Source: Cecembia sp.
GTDB taxonomy: Bacteria > Bacteroidota > Bacteroidia > Cytophagales > Cyclobacteriaceae
Assembly: GCF_007126775.1 (NCBI RefSeq)
Contig: NZ_SLAP01000032.1
Coordinates: forward strand, 1-37,082
Direction of reading: 5' to 3'
DNA length: 37,082 nt
In this document: positions 34,394 to 37,082 of the stretch, piece after piece
Position numbering within the stretch: the stretch's first letter is position 1
How the letters are laid out: each line of letters opens with the position of its first letter
Position numbers and translations under genes: made by a program
Notes under the pieces: generated by a model
Told to the model about the DNA's origin: nothing
Database searches by the model: none
Seen by the model: the letters and a program-made list of their open reading frames with translations, nothing else

Positions 34394-36806
34394 AGAGTTC
34401 AGGGAAATTGCCAGGGTCTGCTTCATGCATCATTGCATACACTTTCTCCACAACATCATCTACTGATGGTTTGGAAAAATAATCTCCGTCTGAAGAATAA
34501 GCTGGTCTATGGGCTTTGGCTGCCAAGGTAGCCGGTTCGGAATCCAAATGGTAATAAGCACCTTGCTCCTCCACCACTTTCTGCATCATATAAGCTGAAG
34601 CACCACCCGGGACATCTTCATCTGCAAAAAGCACTCTGTTTGTTTTTTTAATCGATTCAACAATTTTATGATTTACATCAAATGGCAATAGTGTCTGAAC
34701 ATCAATAATTTCAATGGCAATTCCCATTTCTTTAAGCTCATCCGCAGCTTCTTCAATAATCCTGCACATGGATCCATAGGTTACCACTGTTAAATGCTGC
34801 CCCTCTCTTATAACTTCAGGCTCACCTAATTTAACTTTAAAATCAGCCAAATTGGATGGCATTTTCTCTTTTAGTCTGTAACCATTTAAACATTCTATAA
34901 CCAAAGCTGGCTCATCTGCATGCATCAAGGTATTGTACATACCGGCAGCCTGTGTCATATTACGGGGAACACATATCAACATTCCTCTAAGGGAATTTAA
35001 TAGCATACCTATTGGAGACCCGGAATGCCATACACCTTCCAGTCTATGACCTCTCGTCCTTACAATCAAGGGTGCTTTTTGTCCCCCTTTGGTCCTATAA
35101 TGTAGGCAGGCTAAATCATCAGATAAGGTCATCAGTGCATAATGTATATAATCCAGATATTGGATCTCAGCCATTGGCCTCAAACCTCTTAAAGCTGCAC
35201 CTATACCCTGACCAATTATAGTCACTTCCCTGATACCAGTGTCTGTTACCCTTAACTCCCCATGCTTTGCCTGTAAACCGGCAAAAGCCTGATTGACATC
35301 ACCGATTCTTCCCACGTCTTCACCAAAAGCTAAAAATCTAGGATCGCTTTCCAACAAGTTATCAAAACAGGCCTGCAGAATTTCTCTTCCGTCAACCAAA
35401 GCAGCATTTTCATCGTACTTGGCAGGAACAGGGACAACCTTATTAGAAGAAAAATCCGATTGTGAATACAAATGACTGCTGTACCTTTCTTCATTCAGTT
35501 CCTGTTGGACAGCATACCACCCTTTCAGGTCTGCCTTGACCTGATCTGCATCATGCCTCATTAGCCAAATGGCTTTTCTGACAGTACTGATTACATCTTT
35601 ACGTATAGGGTTTATGGCTTTTGAAAGATCTTCTGCCAAGGCACTCAATGCCTGGCTTTGTGTTGACTGGGGAGCTGCGTTTCTGATTAATTGCAACGCT
35701 TCTTTTAATTCAACCTTAATTTCTCCAGAAAAGGCAGACCAAGCTGCGTCTTTTTCTTTTTTAGCAAAAACTTTGGCTTCCTGTTCTATTAAATCCAGTT
35801 CTTGTGCATTGGCATAATTACTTTCTATCAGGAATTTCCTAAATTGAACAAGGCAATCATGCTCTTTTTCCCAATCCAAACGCTCCTTGGATTTGTACCG
35901 CTCATGGGAACCTGAAGTAGAATGGCCCTGAGGCTGTGTCATCTCGACCACATGGATCATTACAGGAACATGCTCTTCTCTTGCTATTCTGGAGGCATTT
36001 TCATAAGTTCTATCCAGGGCCTCATAGTCCCAACCTTTTACAATGAAAATTTCGTAACCTTTTTGGTCATCGTTTCTTTGCAGACCTTTTAAGATCTCAG
36101 AAATACTACCCTTTGTGGTGTGGTATTCATTGGGCACTGATATGCCATATGCATCATCCCAAATTGAAATCACCATGGGGACCTGCAATACTCCTGCGGC
36201 ATTTACTGTTTCAAAAAACATACCCTCTGAAGTAGATGCATTACCTATGGTGCCCCATGCCACTTCATTACCGTTTTTACTGAATTGATGTATTTCTTTT
36301 AGGCCAGGGCTCTCTCTATACAATTTAGATGCATAAGCAAGACCCAATAATTTTGGCATTTGGCCGGCTGTGGGGGAAATATCGGCAGAAGAATTTTTTA
36401 GTCCTGCCAAATCTTTCCATGTCCCATCTTCATTAAGAGCACGGGTTGCAAAATGACCGTTCATCAAACGTCCTGCTGACGCTGGATCTGCCTCCACTGA
36501 GGTATGGGCATACAGTTGGGCAAAATATTCCTTTATTGTCAGTTGACCTATGGCAAACATAAAAGTCTGATCCCTGTAATACCCGGATCTGAAATCACCA
36601 TTTTGAAAATATTTAGCCATAGCAAGCTGAGCCAGCTCTTTCCCGTCTCCGAAAATTCCAAACTTGGCTTTTCCCATGAAGACTTCTTTCCTTCCCATCA
36701 GTGAAGCATGTCTGCTTTCCCAAGCAAGTTTGTAATCACTTAAGAGCTGCTCTTTTTCAAATATTTTTGACCTCTTGTTCTTAGATAATGTTGCCACGTT
36801 CGTCAT
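34392..36806 (-). CDS. Fused alpha-ketoacid dehydrogenase E1 (alpha and beta subunits in one chain)
   Basis: The thiamine-diphosphate E1 component of an alpha-ketoacid dehydrogenase, probably the branched-chain (2-oxoisovalerate) type (804 aa). The alpha part (about 1-330) has a ThDP-binding segment GNASTSEGMFFETVNAAGVLQ followed by SIWDDAYGIS. A linker of about 100 residues is followed by the beta part (from about residue 460): ALVDGREILQACFDNLL, FGEDVGRIGDVNQAFAGL, TGIREVTIIGQGIGAAL, then the C-terminal transketolase domain (LTVVTYGSM, FADEDVPGGASA). The fusion is common in Bacteroidota. The frame is open to ATG 36860, but the promoter at 36858-36888 would then overlap the start, so ATG 36806 (MTNVATLSKNK) is preferred. 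E2 and E3 are not in the window. Confidence 0.92.
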   Translation of the reverse strand: MTNVATLSKNKRSKIFEKEQLLSDYKLAWESRHASLMGRKEVFMGKAKFGIFGDGKELAQLAMAKYFQNGDFRSGYYRDQTFMFAIGQLTIKEYFAQLYAHTSVEADPASAGRLMNGHFATRALNEDGTWKDLAGLKNSSADISPTAGQMPKLLGLAYASKLYRESPGLKEIHQFSKNGNEVAWGTIGNASTSEGMFFETVNAAGVLQVPMVISIWDDAYGISVPNEYHTTKGSISEILKGLQRNDDQKGYEIFIVKGWDYEALDRTYENASRIAREEHVPVMIHVVEMTQPQGHSTSGSHERYKSKERLDWEKEHDCLVQFRKFLIESNYANAQELDLIEQEAKVFAKKEKDAAWSAFSGEIKVELKEALQLIRNAAPQSTQSQALSALAEDLSKAINPIRKDVISTVRKAIWLMRHDADQVKADLKGWYAVQQELNEERYSSHLYSQSDFSSNKVVPVPAKYDENAALVDGREILQACFDNLLESDPRFLAFGEDVGRIGDVNQAFAGLQAKHGELRVTDTGIREVTIIGQGIGAALRGLRPMAEIQYLDYIHYALMTLSDDLACLHYRTKGGQKAPLIVRTRGHRLEGVWHSGSPIGMLLNSLRGMLICVPRNMTQAAGMYNTLMHADEPALVIECLNGYRLKEKMPSNLADFKVKLGEPEVIREGQHLTVVTYGSMCRIIEEAADELKEMGIAIEIIDVQTLLPFDVNHKIVESIKKTNRVLFADEDVPGGASAYMMQKVVEEQGAYYHLDSEPATLAAKAHRPAYSSDGDYFSKPSVDDVVEKVYAMMHEADPGNFPEL

Positions 36807-36857
36807 TTTAATCTCTAAAGGTAATTTGGGTTCCCGTCGGTTTTTTACCAAGCAGTT

Positions 36858-36888
36858 CAAAAATAGCCAAATTTGTCATTTTTACAAA
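36858..36888 (-). promoter_or_regulatory. Promoter of the fused E1 gene
   Basis: On the minus strand TTTG (36888-36885), 19 bases, then TATTTTTG (36865-36858), a full consensus match. Transcription would start near 36850, upstream of ATG 36806 and downstream of ATG 36860; this decides the start codon. Confidence 0.65.
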
Positions 36889-37057
36889 CTCACAAACAGA
36901 ATAATTGCAAAAAAAATCGGTAAAAAATTTCGATTTATCAGCTTAAAAATAATTTTTTCAAAATAAATTCCCTCCTAATGCAATTTTTGATGCTCTTCTT
37001 TTCAAAATCCTGCAATTATTACGCCAAAATAAACGCTACCAGTGCCTTACTGTACTC

Positions 37058-37081
37058 CTAGATCAATCGCCCTCCATCTAC
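37058..37081 (-). CDS. Possible C-terminal end of a short-chain dehydrogenase, cut by the window edge
   Basis: The last minus-strand codons read VDGGRLI followed by TAG at 37060-37058. A VDGG motif close to the C-terminus is typical of short-chain dehydrogenases, but seven codons are far too few to be sure. Sequence beyond the edge would settle it. Confidence 0.25.
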   Translation of the reverse strand, partial: VDGGRLI

Positions 37082-37082
37082 T

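Noticed and set aside
1-37082. Mobile elements, CRISPR arrays, phage genes or toxin-antitoxin pairs
   Set aside because: No transposase or integrase, no regularly spaced repeats, no terminal repeats and no such gene pair were seen.

Overview
This window looks like an ordinary chromosomal segment of a Bacteroidota bacterium, most likely order Cytophagales and perhaps family Cyclobacteriaceae. The evidence is a SusC/SusD pair, many short lipoproteins, a fused alpha-ketoacid dehydrogenase E1, a lysyl-tRNA synthetase with a C-terminal extension, AT-rich gene starts, and several promoters of the Bacteroidota type (TTTG, about 17-20 bases, TAnnTTTG). The phylum call is firm and the family is a guess. 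I saw no insertion sequence, prophage, tRNA, CRISPR array or integration scar. Layout: 1-4441 holds a Tat-type dienelactone hydrolase facing a three-gene lipoprotein/secreted catabolic operon (sulfatase, EEP-family phosphoesterase, DUF1080). A DUF4236 membrane gene at 4600-5829 is interrupted by one in-frame stop codon. From 5931 to 13412, a susC-susD pair lies between two secreted M20 peptidase homologues; one is intact, and the other has lost most of its metal ligands. A SIMPL-domain protein follows at 13505-14212. From 14284 to 21928 runs an aromatic amino acid cluster on the minus strand: two full-length DAHP synthase-chorismate mutase paralogues, aroB, aroA, pheA, an aminotransferase and tyrA. 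The rest of the plus-strand side carries proline dehydrogenase, lysS, arginine deiminase, RNase P RNA and a response regulator of the sigma-54 activator type. The minus strand there carries a DUF3109 protein, a DUF4442 hotdog protein, a TonB-dependent receptor, a LuxE/PaaK-like protein and the fused E1. The strongest observation is between the two DAHP synthase genes. A 31-residue open reading frame (minus strand, 20591-20686) has nine Phe/Tyr codons among codons 6-16. Just after it, and before the aroF-aroB-aroA-pheA-aminotransferase-tyrA run, sits a Rho-independent terminator (20543-20576). Nine bases inside the leader reading frame (20619-20627) are perfectly complementary to the 5' arm of that terminator (20560-20568), which gives a ready-made antiterminator. 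This is the architecture of ribosome-mediated transcription attenuation of the pheL/trpL kind, here controlling nearly a whole Phe/Tyr operon. Its promoter appears to fire almost at the leader start codon, so the leader may be nearly leaderless. Other points of interest are a predicted metal-free M20 peptidase homologue beside susCD, a sigma-54 activator-like protein with no DNA-binding domain and a GSFTSA loop, a 39-residue lipoprotein gene and a 63-residue membrane protein gene that are easily missed, and three shared terminators folded over stop codons of convergent genes.
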